DNA of 64,000 nucleotides, from positions 1-64,000 of the forward strand of contig JJOH01000097.1 in assembly GCA_000696115.1 (NCBI GenBank). The letters are read 5' to 3'. Source of the stretch: Streptomyces olindensis (GTDB taxonomy: Bacteria; Actinomycetota; Actinomycetes; Streptomycetales; Streptomycetaceae). The notes under the pieces are model-generated. The model made no database searches. It was not told the origin of the DNA and saw only the letters and a program-made list of their open reading frames with translations. The position numbers and the translations under genes were made by a program. Each line of letters begins with the position of its first letter. Within the stretch, counting starts at the first letter, position 1. Of this stretch, positions 8,814 through 16,613 are shown in pieces.

Positions 8814-8846
8814 AGCCCCCGGCCGCTTCATACGGCCGGGGGCTCC
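8814..8846. terminator. Bidirectional terminator between zinc-ribbon gene and tRNA array
   Basis: A 12-13 bp G/C stem with one bulged G (8814-8825 with 8833-8845) and a CTTCATA loop. It lies between the plus-strand gene ending at 8795 and the minus-strand tRNA array ending at 8856, so it can serve both. Confidence 0.75.
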
Positions 8847-8855
8847 GGTGTGATG

Positions 8856-8927
8856 TGGACGATACTGGGATTGAACCAGTGACCTCTTCCGTGTCAGGGA
8901 AGCGCTCTCCCGCTGAGCTAATCGTCC
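8856..8927 (-). tRNA. tRNA-Val (GAC), copy 1
   Basis: A 72-nt cloverleaf on the minus strand with acceptor GGACGAT pairing with ATCGTCC, D-arm TAGCTCAGCGGGAGAGC, anticodon loop CTGACAC with anticodon GAC, and T-arm GGTTCAATCC. CCA is not encoded. It is identical to the copy at 9069 and is last in the array. Confidence 0.95.
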
Positions 8928-8970
8928 TCGGGACCATGACCACTCAGTGCAGCGGATCATGGGCACTGCG

Positions 8971-9042
8971 TGCGCGATACTGGGATTGAACCAGTGACCT
9001 CTTCCGTGTCAGGGAAGCGCTCTCCCGCTGAGCTAATCGCGC
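8971..9042 (-). tRNA. tRNA-Val (GAC), copy 2, variant acceptor stem
   Basis: A 72-nt gene with the same body as its neighbours (anticodon GAC), but the acceptor stem is GCGCGAT/ATCGCGC instead of GGACGAT/ATCGTCC. Both strands of the stem are changed together, so pairing is kept. Confidence 0.95.
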
Positions 9043-9068
9043 GGGGTGGGATCTTCGATGAGATCCAG

Positions 9069-9140
9069 TGGACGATACTGGGATTGAACCAGTGACCTCT
9101 TCCGTGTCAGGGAAGCGCTCTCCCGCTGAGCTAATCGTCC
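9069..9140 (-). tRNA. tRNA-Val (GAC), copy 3
   Basis: Identical in its 72 nt to copy 1. It lies one base from the CCA-encoding end of tRNA-Cys, so the array is certainly a single precursor transcript. Confidence 0.95.
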
Positions 9141-9141
9141 T

Positions 9142-9215
9142 TGGAGGTGGAGACGGGATTTGAACCCGTGTAGACGGCTTTGCAGGCCGTTGCCTCGCCT
9201 CTCGGCCACTCCACC
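9142..9215 (-). tRNA. tRNA-Cys (GCA)
   Basis: A 74-nt gene including an encoded CCA (9142-9144). The acceptor is GGTGGAG/CTCCACC with U73, and the anticodon is GCA in loop CTGCAAA. It is second in the array after tRNA-Gly. Confidence 0.95.
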
Positions 9216-9252
9216 AGGAGTGTAGGGGACCGGGAAGCCCCCTGTTCCTTCG

Positions 9253-9325
9253 AGCGGACGACGAGGCTCGAACTCGCGACCTCAACCTTGGCAAGGTTGC
9301 GCTCTACCAACTGAGCTACGTCCGC
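9253..9325 (-). tRNA. tRNA-Gly (GCC)
   Basis: A 73-nt gene with acceptor GCGGACG/CGTCCGC, anticodon GCC in loop TTGCCAA, T-arm GAGTTCGAGCC and U73. No CCA is encoded. It is first in the array and sits next to the predicted promoter. Confidence 0.95.
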
Positions 9326-9366
9326 TTGTCGTTTCGGTCCGCTCTCGCGGCCTGGCGACGTGTTGA

Positions 9367-9394
9367 ACTCTAGCGGATTCCGGGGCCAGTACAA
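9367..9394 (-). promoter_or_regulatory. Predicted promoter of the tRNA array
   Basis: On the minus strand, TTGTAC (9394-9389) and TAGAGT (9372-9367) are separated by 16 bases and lie about 42 bases upstream of tRNA-Gly. They resemble a principal-sigma -35/-10 pair. Confidence 0.5.
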
Positions 9395-9490
9395 AAACGC
9401 GTTTGTGCAGCGTGCTGCGCTTCACCTGCTCAGGGATGTCGCAGAGCCTCCTGAAGGGACACGCCCCGGCCACCCGCGGGTCACCCGCCA

Positions 9491-9496
9491 TAGACT
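9491..9496 (+). promoter_or_regulatory. -10 element for leaderless pabB
   Basis: TAGACT ends 6 bases before the pabB GTG with no ribosome-binding site between. That spacing implies transcription starts at or next to the start codon. Confidence 0.5.
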
Positions 9497-9502
9497 CGAT
9501 GC

Positions 9503-10546
9503 GTGCCCGACCTCCCTCCTCTGGCCCGCTTCGGCGACCGCGTCGCCACCGGGCTCCTCGACGTCACCGATGATCCCGAAGCCCTGGAATCCAGCGGCTT
9601 CTGGGCCGTCTGCGCCGACTTCGAGGGCCGTCTGACCTGCGCCCGCTTCCGGGACGTGCGGCAGGCGGACGTGCCTGTTCCGACGTCCGGGGCCTGGCGC
9701 GGGCCGGCGGCCGGCGACTGGACGTCGTCGCTCGACCGCGCCGCGTACACGGCGGGGGTGCGGCGGATCCGCGAGCACATCGCGGCCGGCGAGGTCTACC
9801 AGGCGAACCTGTGCCGGGTGCTGTCCGCGCCCGTGGCACCCGGTGCCGACGTCGACGCCCTCACCGCGCTGCTGGCCCGCGGCAACCCGGCACCGTATGC
9901 AGGAACGATCCGCCTGCCCGGTCACGGCGTGGAGATCGCGACCGCGTCCCCCGAGCTGTTCCTGCGGCGCGACGGGCGGACCGTCGAGTCCGGGCCGATC
10001 AAGGGCACCGGCCGCACCGAGGCGGACCTGCTGGAGAAGGACTACGCCGAGAACGTGATGATCGTGGACCTCGTCCGCAACGACATCGGGCGGGTCTGCG
10101 CCACGGGCAGCGTGACGGTGCCCGACCTGTGCGCCGTCGAGAAGCACCCGGGGCTGGTCCACCTCGTGTCGACGGTCCGCGGTGAGCTGCGGGACGGGGC
10201 CGGCTGGGCCGAGCTGCTCGGCGCGGCCTTCCCGCCCGGCTCCGTCACCGGCGCGCCCAAGTCCAGCGCGCTGCGAATCATCGACGCCCTGGAGACGGCG
10301 CCCCGGGGGCCGTACTGCGGGGGGATCGGCTGGGTCGACGCCGACCGGCGCACCGGGGAGCTCGCCGTCGGCATCCGCACCTTCTGGATCGACCGGGCCG
10401 AGGGCATGCTGCGCTTCGGCACCGGCGCCGGCATCACCTGGGGCTCCGATCCCGAGGGGGAGTGGCGGGAGACCGAGCTGAAGGCGGCCCGGCTGCTCGC
10501 GATAGCGTCGGCCACGTACGAGGTGAGTGGAGAGGACCTGACGTGA
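9503..10546 (+). CDS. pabB: Aminodeoxychorismate synthase component I (chorismate-binding)
   Basis: A 347-aa chorismate-binding enzyme without an N-terminal domain of the TrpE kind. Signature motifs are SGPIKGTGR, KDYAENVMIVDLVRNDIGR, FPPGSVTGAPKSSALRIIDALE and GPYCGGIGWVD. They form the chorismate/Mg site of PabB/TrpE proteins. With ammonia from a glutaminase encoded elsewhere it makes 4-amino-4-deoxychorismate for folate or p-aminobenzoate. The next gene, an aminotransferase-IV lyase, supports PabB over anthranilate or isochorismate synthase. The GTG at 9503 follows TAGACT closely (leaderless). The 3' end overlaps pabC by GTGA. Confidence 0.87.
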   Translation: MPDLPPLARFGDRVATGLLDVTDDPEALESSGFWAVCADFEGRLTCARFRDVRQADVPVPTSGAWRGPAAGDWTSSLDRAAYTAGVRRIREHIAAGEVYQANLCRVLSAPVAPGADVDALTALLARGNPAPYAGTIRLPGHGVEIATASPELFLRRDGRTVESGPIKGTGRTEADLLEKDYAENVMIVDLVRNDIGRVCATGSVTVPDLCAVEKHPGLVHLVSTVRGELRDGAGWAELLGAAFPPGSVTGAPKSSALRIIDALETAPRGPYCGGIGWVDADRRTGELAVGIRTFWIDRAEGMLRFGTGAGITWGSDPEGEWRETELKAARLLAIASATYEVSGEDLT

Positions 10547-11364
10547 AGATCTGGCTCGACGGCGGGCTGCAGGACATCGAGTCCGCCCGCGTCTCCGTCT
10601 TCGACCACGGACTGACCGTGGGCGACGGCATCTTCGAGACGGTGAAGGCCGTGGACGGCCGGGCGTTCGCGCTCACGCGCCACCTCGACCGGCTCACCCG
10701 CTCCGCGCGCGGCCTCGGCCTGCCCGATCCGGACCACGACGAGGTGCGCCGCGCCTGTGCCGCCGTCCTCCAGGCCAACCCCGTGCCCCTCGGCCGCCTC
10801 CGCATCACCTACACCGGCGGCCACGGCCCGCTCGGCTCCGACCGCGGCGACCACGGCCCGACCCTCGTCGTCGCCCTCGGTGAGACGACCCGCCGCCCCG
10901 ACTCCACCGCCGTGATCACGGTCCCCTGGACCCGCAACGAGCGCGGCGCGCTCACCGGCCTGAAGACCACCTCGTACGCCGAGAACGTCGTCGCCCTGGC
11001 CCGCGCCCGCGAACAGGGCGCCTCCGAGGCCCTGTTCGCCAACACGGTGGGGCAGCTCTGCGAGGGCACCGGGTCGAACGTCTTCGTCGTCCTCGACGGC
11101 GAGATCCACACCCCGCCGCTCGCCTCGGGCTGCCTCGCCGGCATCACGCGGGCGCTCGCGATCGAATGGACCGGGGCCGGAGAGACCGATCTGCCGCTGG
11201 ACGTGCTGGAACGGGCCGAGGAGGTCTTCCTGACGTCCACCCTGCGCGACGTACAGGCCGTGCACCGCGTCGACGACCGTGAGCTGCCCGGCGCGCCGGG
11301 CCCCGTGACCGCCAAGGCCATGCGGATCTTCGAGGAGCGGTCCGCGGACGACCTGGATCCCTGA
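10543..11364 (+). CDS. pabC: 4-amino-4-deoxychorismate lyase (class IV aminotransferase fold)
   Basis: A 273-aa fold-type IV PLP protein: VFDHGLTVGDGIFETVKA at the N-terminus, PLP lysine K141 in LKTTSYAENVVA, and phosphate-binding EGTGSNVFVV. In the PabC reaction it splits aminodeoxychorismate into pyruvate and p-aminobenzoate. Branched-chain or D-amino-acid aminotransferases share the fold, but the GTGA overlap with pabB favours the folate role. The GTG at 10543 overlaps the pabB stop, implying translational coupling. Confidence 0.87.
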   Translation: MKIWLDGGLQDIESARVSVFDHGLTVGDGIFETVKAVDGRAFALTRHLDRLTRSARGLGLPDPDHDEVRRACAAVLQANPVPLGRLRITYTGGHGPLGSDRGDHGPTLVVALGETTRRPDSTAVITVPWTRNERGALTGLKTTSYAENVVALARAREQGASEALFANTVGQLCEGTGSNVFVVLDGEIHTPPLASGCLAGITRALAIEWTGAGETDLPLDVLERAEEVFLTSTLRDVQAVHRVDDRELPGAPGPVTAKAMRIFEERSADDLDP

Positions 11365-11422
11365 CACACAGCCCGCGCTTATTGGGCTGAACAGGGTCGC
11401 GGTTGCGGGTAGAACACCCCTG

Positions 11423-12247
11423 ATGACCACGACCCTGCGGCCGACCGAGCCGCTTCAGCAGAACGCCGACGGGACGCGCTCACGCCGCTACCAGGTGTGT
11501 GTGAACAGCCGTCCCGTGGGGGCGATACACCTCGGCACGCATCCCGTGTTCGGCGACGCGGTGGCCCGCGTCATGAACCTGCGCATCGAGGAGCCCGACC
11601 GCGGACGCGGCCGTGGCACGGTGGCCGCGCTCGCCGCGGAGGAGGTGGCCCGCGGGTGGGGCTGCCGCCGCATCGAGGCGTCGGTGCCCGCCGAGGCCGA
11701 GACGGCGTTCCGCCTTGCCACCGCGCTCGGTTACGTCGTCCGCAACCGCCTCATGGAGAAGCCGCTCGGCGACACCCCGCCGGACCTGCCCGAGGGCAGC
11801 CGTGCCCGGCCCATGACCGAGGCGGAGTTCGTCCCCTGGCTGGAGAAGGGCAAGGAGGACTACGCGCGGAGCTGGATCCAGCGGGGCGTTCCGGAGGCCG
11901 AGGCCCGGGCCAAGTCCGAGCGGGACCACGCCACCTTGCTGCCCGACGGCCTCGCCACCCGCGGCACCCTCATCAGCGTCGTCGAACATCTGGGGACGCC
12001 GGTGGGCGCGCTGTGGCTCGCGCTGCGCGAGGACGCCGCCTTCGTCTACGACGTCGAGGCCGATGCCGCCCACCGGGGGAAGGGACACGGCCGCACCCTC
12101 ATGCTGCTGGCCGAGGCCCAGACGATCGCCGAGGGCAGGCGGATCATCGGCCTCAACGTCTTCGCCGGCAACACCCCGGCCGAACGGCTCTACGCGTCCC
12201 TGGGCTACGAGACCAAGAGGTACGTCATGTACAAGCCGCTGCTGTAG
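11423..12247 (+). CDS. GNAT N-acetyltransferase with two acetyl-CoA-binding modules
   Basis: A 274-aa protein with two GNAT halves. The first has RIEEPDRGRGRGTVAAL (acetyl-CoA loop R/Q-x-x-G-x-G/A) at about residues 52-70. The second has AHRGKGHGRTLMLLAEA and NVFAGNTPAERLYASLGYE in the last 70 residues. Both loops look intact. The substrate is unknown; tandem GNATs include mycothiol synthase, but this one is not placed with that pathway. There is no strong ribosome-binding site before the ATG at 11423, and GGGTAGAACACCCCTG directly upstream suggests a leaderless start. Confidence 0.8.
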   Translation: MTTTLRPTEPLQQNADGTRSRRYQVCVNSRPVGAIHLGTHPVFGDAVARVMNLRIEEPDRGRGRGTVAALAAEEVARGWGCRRIEASVPAEAETAFRLATALGYVVRNRLMEKPLGDTPPDLPEGSRARPMTEAEFVPWLEKGKEDYARSWIQRGVPEAEARAKSERDHATLLPDGLATRGTLISVVEHLGTPVGALWLALREDAAFVYDVEADAAHRGKGHGRTLMLLAEAQTIAEGRRIIGLNVFAGNTPAERLYASLGYETKRYVMYKPLL

Positions 12248-12279
12248 CCGCCCGGGGGAGAGGGGCCGGGCGGCGACGG

Positions 12280-12804
12280 TCAGCTCTCCTGCCCGGCCAG
12301 CAGCCGGTCCGCGATCTCCTCGATCCGCTCGCGCAAGCCCTCCTGGCTCTTGCCCCCGTCGAGCCGTTCACCGCCGATGACGTACGTCGGGGTGCCGGTC
12401 ACGCCGATCGCCTTGCCCTCGGCCTGGTCGGCATCCACGATCAGGATGTGCCGGCCGTCGATCAGCGCGGTGTCGAACTCCTCGGCGTCCAGACCCAGTT
12501 CCTGGGCCACGTCGACCAGGAAGGGTTCCCCCTTACGGCCCAGCTCCTCGACCCGCCCCAGCACGGCCTCGACGTACGGCCATCCCTGCCCCTGCTCCCA
12601 CGCCTCCTCGGCGGCCTGCGCGGCGGCGAAGGCGTGCTTGTGCTTCTCCAGCGGGAAGTGCCGCAGCCGCAGCTCCAGACGATCGCCGTAGCGGGCGCGC
12701 AGGGCGCGGAGATCGTCCAGCGCGGTGCGGCAGTCCGGGCACTGCAGCTCGCACCACACCTCGAGGACGGCAACGGAGGGACGGTCGGGGGAGGAGTCGC
12801 TCAT
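12280..12804 (-). CDS. DsbA-family thioredoxin-fold oxidoreductase, cytoplasmic
   Basis: A 174-aa protein with a redox CxxC (CPDC, residues 22-25), the inserted helical domain of DsbA proteins, and a cis-Pro loop (GVTGTPTYVIGG). No signal peptide precedes the fold, so it acts in the cytosol, like FrnE-type DsbA proteins. A further Cys18 precedes the motif. It may reduce or isomerise thiols; the partner is unknown. ATG at 12804. It converges with the GNAT gene. Confidence 0.83.
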   Translation of the reverse strand: MSDSSPDRPSVAVLEVWCELQCPDCRTALDDLRALRARYGDRLELRLRHFPLEKHKHAFAAAQAAEEAWEQGQGWPYVEAVLGRVEELGRKGEPFLVDVAQELGLDAEEFDTALIDGRHILIVDADQAEGKAIGVTGTPTYVIGGERLDGGKSQEGLRERIEEIADRLLAGQES

Positions 12805-13036
12805 GCCGACAGTCTCCCAGCAGCTCCGCCCTCCGCCCCAATCGGAGGCCTCACTTGCCGGGACCGCCGCAGGGCGTGCCGCGCCCCAGGGGTGGAGCCC
12901 CCACCGGCACCTGTGGAGGAGGCGACCCGGAGATGTCCCTGATGTCGGGCCGGAGCATGGCCCGGCGGGGTGCGGCGGGTGCAGGATGGAAGGGACGAAG
13001 TGCCCATGCTCGACCGCGCCACGCCTGGAGGACCGG

Positions 13037-13474
13037 ATGATTGCCGAGACCGTCTGCTCCGCCGTGTCCGCGGCAGGCCTGGGCATCGCGGCCATCACGG
13101 CGTACCGCAGGCGTTTCCTTACGGCGACGCGGATCGCCGCGTACGCACTCGTGCCGATCGGCCTGGTGATGACAGGTGTCGTCGAGTGGCTGGCCGACAC
13201 CGCCTTCAGCCCGACGGCCTGGGCCGGCTTCGGCGTGCTCGGCGTCGCGTGGGTGCTGTTCACGACCACGCGTGTCGTGGAGCGCCGCCGCGGCGGCACC
13301 CGCAAGGAGCGCAGGGCGGCCCGCGCCGCGGCTCAGCCCGAGGCGGTGGCCCCCGGGGCCTCGGCGCCCTCCCTGGGACAGGGCTCCAGCCCGGCGGCCC
13401 GGCCCGCGGCGGCGCCCCGGGGTGACGAGGACTTCAGCGACATCGAGGCCATCCTCAAGAAGCACGGGATATGA
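13037..13474 (+). CDS. Small multi-pass membrane protein, unknown function
   Basis: A 145-aa protein with three predicted membrane helices (VCSAVSAAGLGIAAITA, AYALVPIGLVMTGVVEWLA, WAGFGVLGVAWVLFTTT). A basic stretch, a Pro/Ala-rich linker and an acidic-then-helical tail (DEDFSDIEAILKKHGI) follow. The tail looks conserved-like and could be a cytoplasmic docking segment (inference). TGGAGG precedes the ATG at 13037. No enzyme motif is seen. Confidence 0.78.
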   Translation: MIAETVCSAVSAAGLGIAAITAYRRRFLTATRIAAYALVPIGLVMTGVVEWLADTAFSPTAWAGFGVLGVAWVLFTTTRVVERRRGGTRKERRAARAAAQPEAVAPGASAPSLGQGSSPAARPAAAPRGDEDFSDIEAILKKHGI

Positions 13475-13626
13475 CGCCCGCGCGCCGGACGAATCGTCAC
13501 AGTGGGTCCGCGGGCGCGCGGAAGTGATCACAACCTGAACCGGACCTCACGCAATCGGCCCACTCCCGCACGGAACGAGGGCGCTGATCGCGTTCGGCGC
13601 GGCGACTGCGTCATCATCGCCGCGAG

Positions 13627-13803
13627 ATGCTGGACACGACGAAACAGAGCGACCCCACTCCGCCGCAGGACAAGCCACGCCCCCCGCGGGACGAGCCACG
13701 TGGTTGCCTCTTCGCCCTTTCCCAGCCACCGCTGATGATCTTCCTGGCGGTGATCGGGTGTCTGCTGCTCATGGCCTCGTTGCACGATCTGCTGTTGCTG
13801 TGA
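13627..13803 (+). CDS. Very small membrane protein (58 aa)
   Basis: It starts at ATG 13627 with MLDTTKQSDPTPPQDKPR. A Pro-rich charged segment with RGCLFALSQPP leads into one hydrophobic helix (LMIFLAVIGCLLLMASL), ending LHDLLLL. Third codon positions are mostly G/C, supporting coding. No clear ribosome-binding site is seen. The function is unknown. Confidence 0.6.
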   Translation: MLDTTKQSDPTPPQDKPRPPRDEPRGCLFALSQPPLMIFLAVIGCLLLMASLHDLLLL

Positions 13804-13876
13804 GCCGTACCCGCGGTACCCGGCGCCACCCGCCGGGACCGCGTCGGCATCGAACACTCGCCCGGCGGCTCTCCCG

Positions 13877-14437
13877 TCAGCCCGCGGCTTCCTTCCGGCG
13901 CGCCCGGTACGCGGCCACGTGCAGCCGGTTTCCGCAGGTACGGCTGTCGCAGTAGCGCCGCGAGCGGTTGCGGGACAGATCGACGAAGGCCCGCCGGCAG
14001 TCCGGCGCCTCACACCGCCGCAGTCGCTCCTGCTCTCCGGCGACCACGAAGAAGGCCAGCGCCATCCCGCAGTCGGCGGCCAGGTGGTCGGCCACCGAGG
14101 CACCGGGCGCGAAGTAGTGGACATGCCAGTCGTAGCCGTCATGGTCCGTGAGCCGGGGCGTGGTGCCGGCGGCCGCGACCAGCTCGTTGATCAGGCCTGC
14201 GGCCGTCCGGGCGTCGGGGGCCGAGAAGACGGCGGCGAACCGGCCGCGGATCTTCCGGACCGCGGAGAGGTCGAAGTCCGAGAGCACCCCGACATCGCTG
14301 ATCTCGTGGTTCCGCACGAAGTCCGCGAGGGCCGCCACGTCCGGCAGCCTGTCCGCCGCCGTGTCGTCCTCCGGCGCGGTGTTCACCAGATCCACCACGG
14401 TGTCGAGGGCGCACCGGGTGTCATGGGTGATCAGCAC
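13877..14437 (-). CDS. CGNR zinc-finger regulator (ABATE-type)
   Basis: A 186-aa protein. The N-terminal 130 residues form the stress-associated ABATE domain (ALDTVVDLVNTA). The C-terminus is a CGNR zinc finger with ligands in RRCEAPDCRRAF and YCDSRTCGNRLHVAAYRARR. Such proteins are putative DNA-binding regulators. The GTG at 14437 has GGGAG just upstream; the frame runs on upstream without support. The 287 bases between this gene and ssgB hold no convincing gene. Confidence 0.85.
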   Translation of the reverse strand: MLITHDTRCALDTVVDLVNTAPEDDTAADRLPDVAALADFVRNHEISDVGVLSDFDLSAVRKIRGRFAAVFSAPDARTAAGLINELVAAAGTTPRLTDHDGYDWHVHYFAPGASVADHLAADCGMALAFFVVAGEQERLRRCEAPDCRRAFVDLSRNRSRRYCDSRTCGNRLHVAAYRARRKEAAG

Positions 14438-14724
14438 GATTCGCTCCCTGGCCTGGGGGTCGGGCAGGCGCCCGCGGATGCTGGCCGATGGTAACGGCTC
14501 CACCACCGCAGGAAGCCCCGCATGCCCGCACATGGCTTCGAATACAACGCTCGCCGGGCCCGCCATGGTTCCCGCCCGCCCGCAGGCGGCCCCAGGTCAT
14601 ACGCGAACCGGCGCCGACCCGCGTGAGCCGCGGTGCCGGCGCCGGTGTGTCCCGTATGCGGTTGTCCTGGCCCGAGCCGTCTCCCCGAGTCGACGGCGCC
14701 GGGCGGCTTTGTGGGGGCCTCGCC

Positions 14725-15138
14725 CTAGCTTTCCGCCAGGATGTGCGAGAGCTCCTGATCGAGATCGAAATGCCGGTGCTCCGTGCCGGGCGGCACGGCC
14801 GCGTCGGTCCGCTTCAGGAAGGATTCCAGGGCCCGTGCCGGGGCCTCGAGCAGGGCCTCGCCCTCCGGCGAGCTCAGGGCGATGCACACGACGCCCTGAC
14901 CGTGGCTGCGCGACGGCCAGACGCGGACGTCGCCGGTGCCCGTAGGGCGGTGAAGTCCCTCGGCGAGGAGGTCGCGGGCGAACACCCACTCGACGGTCTC
15001 CTCGGCTCCGGTGTGGAAGGTGGCGTGCACGGCGTAGGGGTCGGCCGTGTCGTACCGCAGGCCTGCGGGGACAGGCAGGGAGGACTCGCTCGACACAACG
15101 AGGCGCAGGTGCAGCTCGCAGCTGACCGTGGTGTTCAT
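14725..15138 (-). CDS. ssgB: SsgB, sporulation-specific cell-division activator
   Basis: A 137-aa SsgA-like protein. The sequence MNTTVSCELHLRLVVSS through DPYAVHATFHTGAEETVEWV to HFDLDQELSHILAES matches, from memory, the nearly invariant SsgB of Streptomyces (S. coelicolor SCO1541). In that genus SsgB is recruited with SsgA to future septum sites and brings FtsZ there during aerial-hypha sporulation. ATG at 15138. The 191-base gap to the next, divergent gene should hold its sporulation-controlled promoter; no consensus was assigned. Confidence 0.97.
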   Translation of the reverse strand: MNTTVSCELHLRLVVSSESSLPVPAGLRYDTADPYAVHATFHTGAEETVEWVFARDLLAEGLHRPTGTGDVRVWPSRSHGQGVVCIALSSPEGEALLEAPARALESFLKRTDAAVPPGTEHRHFDLDQELSHILAES

Positions 15139-15329
15139 AAGCGCCAGGGCCTTTCGCTCAGTGTGCGCTCGGGGATTCGCACGTCGGCGAAATCGACATG
15201 CCACCTACGGTGCCGTTGTAAACCCCTCTGAGTGTTTTGCGTGCCTTTACGTAACTCTTCCGGCCGAGAGATCGTTCGCGTCGTGCGTCCATTCCGGTGA
15301 CTGGTTTCGCTCGGGTAGTGTTTGGCCGT

Positions 15330-15788
15330 ATGAATACGGGGAGTGACGAGCCGGGCGAGGTGGCCGTGGCGTCCGACGAGACGGGGACGGAAGAGGTGCA
15401 CGGCGAGCAGGAGCGTGGGCTCGGCTCGCGGGCGCCGGAATTCATCAAAGCGCGCCGCCTGCTGCACGTGAGCTGGCAGGTCGGCGTCTTCATCATCGGG
15501 CTCGCGGTCGTCGTGGCGGGCATCATCATGCTGCCCCTGCCCGGGCCGGGCTGGGTCGTGATCTTCGGCGGCATGGCGATCTGGGCGACGGAGTTCGTGT
15601 GGGCGCAGCTGGTGCTCCGCTGGACCAAGCGGAAGGTCACCGAGGCGGCACAGCGGGCCCTCGACCCCAAGGTGCGGCGCCGCAACATCATCCTGACGTC
15701 CATCGGGGTGGTGGTCGTGGCCGTACTGGTCGGTATCTACGTGTGGAAGTTCGGCATCGTGATGCCGTGGAAGATCGAGAACCAGTGA
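15330..15788 (+). CDS. PGPGW-motif membrane protein (TIGR02611-like)
   Basis: A 152-aa protein with an acidic N-terminus, two closely spaced hydrophobic segments (VGVFIIGLAVVVAGIIMLPL, WVVIFGGMAIWATEFVWA) joined by the signature LPGPGW, and a third helix near the C-terminus (NIILTSIGVVVVAVLVGIYVW). The PGPGW family is of unknown function. The ATG at 15330 lies 8 bases after TAGTGTTT, a possible -10 for a short or absent leader. It is divergent from ssgB. Confidence 0.82.
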   Translation: MNTGSDEPGEVAVASDETGTEEVHGEQERGLGSRAPEFIKARRLLHVSWQVGVFIIGLAVVVAGIIMLPLPGPGWVVIFGGMAIWATEFVWAQLVLRWTKRKVTEAAQRALDPKVRRRNIILTSIGVVVVAVLVGIYVWKFGIVMPWKIENQ

Positions 15789-15855
15789 GCGGCGCCGGGG
15801 TGCCGGTGCTGGTCACAGGCACCCCCTGACATGGGGTAATGTTCTTCCTGCGTCC

Positions 15856-15927
15856 GGGCGATTAGCTCAGTGGGAGAGCGCTTCGTTCACACCGAAGAGG
15901 TCACTGGTTCGAACCCAGTATCGCCCA
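15856..15927 (+). tRNA. tRNA-Val (CAC), copy A
   Basis: 72 nt with acceptor GGGCGAT/ATCGCCC, anticodon CAC in loop TTCACAC, T-arm GGTTCGAACCC and A73. It is identical base for base to the gene at 29909. Confidence 0.95.
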
Positions 15928-15936
15928 CCCGGATCG

Positions 15937-15968
15937 GCGGCCCACCTGCGACTACGCAGGTGGGCCGC
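15937..15968 (+). terminator. Terminator after tRNA-Val copy A
   Basis: A perfect 14-bp stem (15937-15950 with 15955-15968) with an ACTA loop, 9 bases after the tRNA. Confidence 0.85.
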
Positions 15969-15979
15969 TGTCGTTGTGC

Positions 15980-16059
15980 GTGGCTGTGGCTGTGGCTGTG
16001 GCTGTGGCTGTGGCTGTGGCTGTGGCTGTGGCTGTGGCTGTGGCTGTGGCTGTGGCTGT
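15980..16059. repeat. Hexanucleotide microsatellite (GTGGCT)13
   Basis: About 80 bases of uninterrupted GTGGCT repeats start 12 bases after the tRNA terminator. Any frame through it gives Val-Ala, Trp-Leu or (minus) Ser-His dipeptide runs, none joined to a credible gene. Confidence 0.95.
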
Positions 16060-16520
16060 CGTCGGTGTCGTGTCGGCTTGGCATGGCTTCGACATCGGTG
16101 AGGGCGACAACACCATCGTCCACGTCGCCCAGTCCCGTCACTGTCCGTTCGTACCTCGGCACCTCGGCGTCCCGCGCGGCGTCGCTTCCCCCGTCCCGTC
16201 GGCACGCTGACTCACCGTCCGCCCGCCGCCCGCCGCCGGCCCCGGCCACCTGCCACCACACCCCGCCACCCGGCACCACGCCCCGCCGCCCCCCACCCGA
16301 CCGCCACCTGGCCGGAACCCGCCCCCACCGCCACCGCCACGCCCCTCCACCCCACCGACGTCTTTCGGTCGCGCCCGAAACCCATACATCCGGCCACGCC
16401 TCGTCCGGCCCGTCGGTCACCCTCGCCTCACCAGGGACGTCACCCCGCCCGGCCCTCGACGTCGGCGCCCGCCCCTGCCCCGCCCCCACCCCCTTCGGTA
16501 AGAAATTCTTGTCCGAATCA
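16060..16520. other. Gene-free, C-rich low-complexity stretch
   Basis: No frame on either strand has Streptomyces codon bias with a start and ribosome-binding site. Much of 16210-16340 is CCACC/CCGCC-rich. I see no RNA gene or transposase remnant. Confidence 0.6.
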
Positions 16521-16549
16521 TTGACGCACCCTCAGCCCCTCCGTAACTT
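16521..16549 (+). promoter_or_regulatory. Predicted promoter of the carbohydrate ABC/lyase operon
   Basis: TTGACG (16521-16526) and TAACTT (16544-16549) are separated by 17 bases, a good principal-sigma promoter. Candidate operators lie directly downstream. Confidence 0.65.
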
Positions 16550-16557
16550 GTGCCAGC

Positions 16558-16580
16558 AAGCGCTTACTTGAAACGATTCA
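16558..16580. promoter_or_regulatory. Candidate LacI-family operators
   Basis: A perfect 8-bp palindrome AAGCGCTT (16558-16565) is followed by an imperfect 12-bp palindrome TGAAACGATTCA (16569-16580). Both resemble sites of LacI/GalR sugar regulators and lie at or just after the predicted transcription start. No regulator gene is adjacent. Confidence 0.55.
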
Positions 16581-16613
16581 TGCGAGCGGGACGACGTGCG
16601 GGGAGGTCCAACC

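Noticed and set aside
15974..16210. Possible Val-Ala or Ser-His repeat proteins through the GTGGCT array
   Set aside because: They are the trivial translation of a microsatellite, lack a ribosome-binding site, and the flanks show no codon bias.
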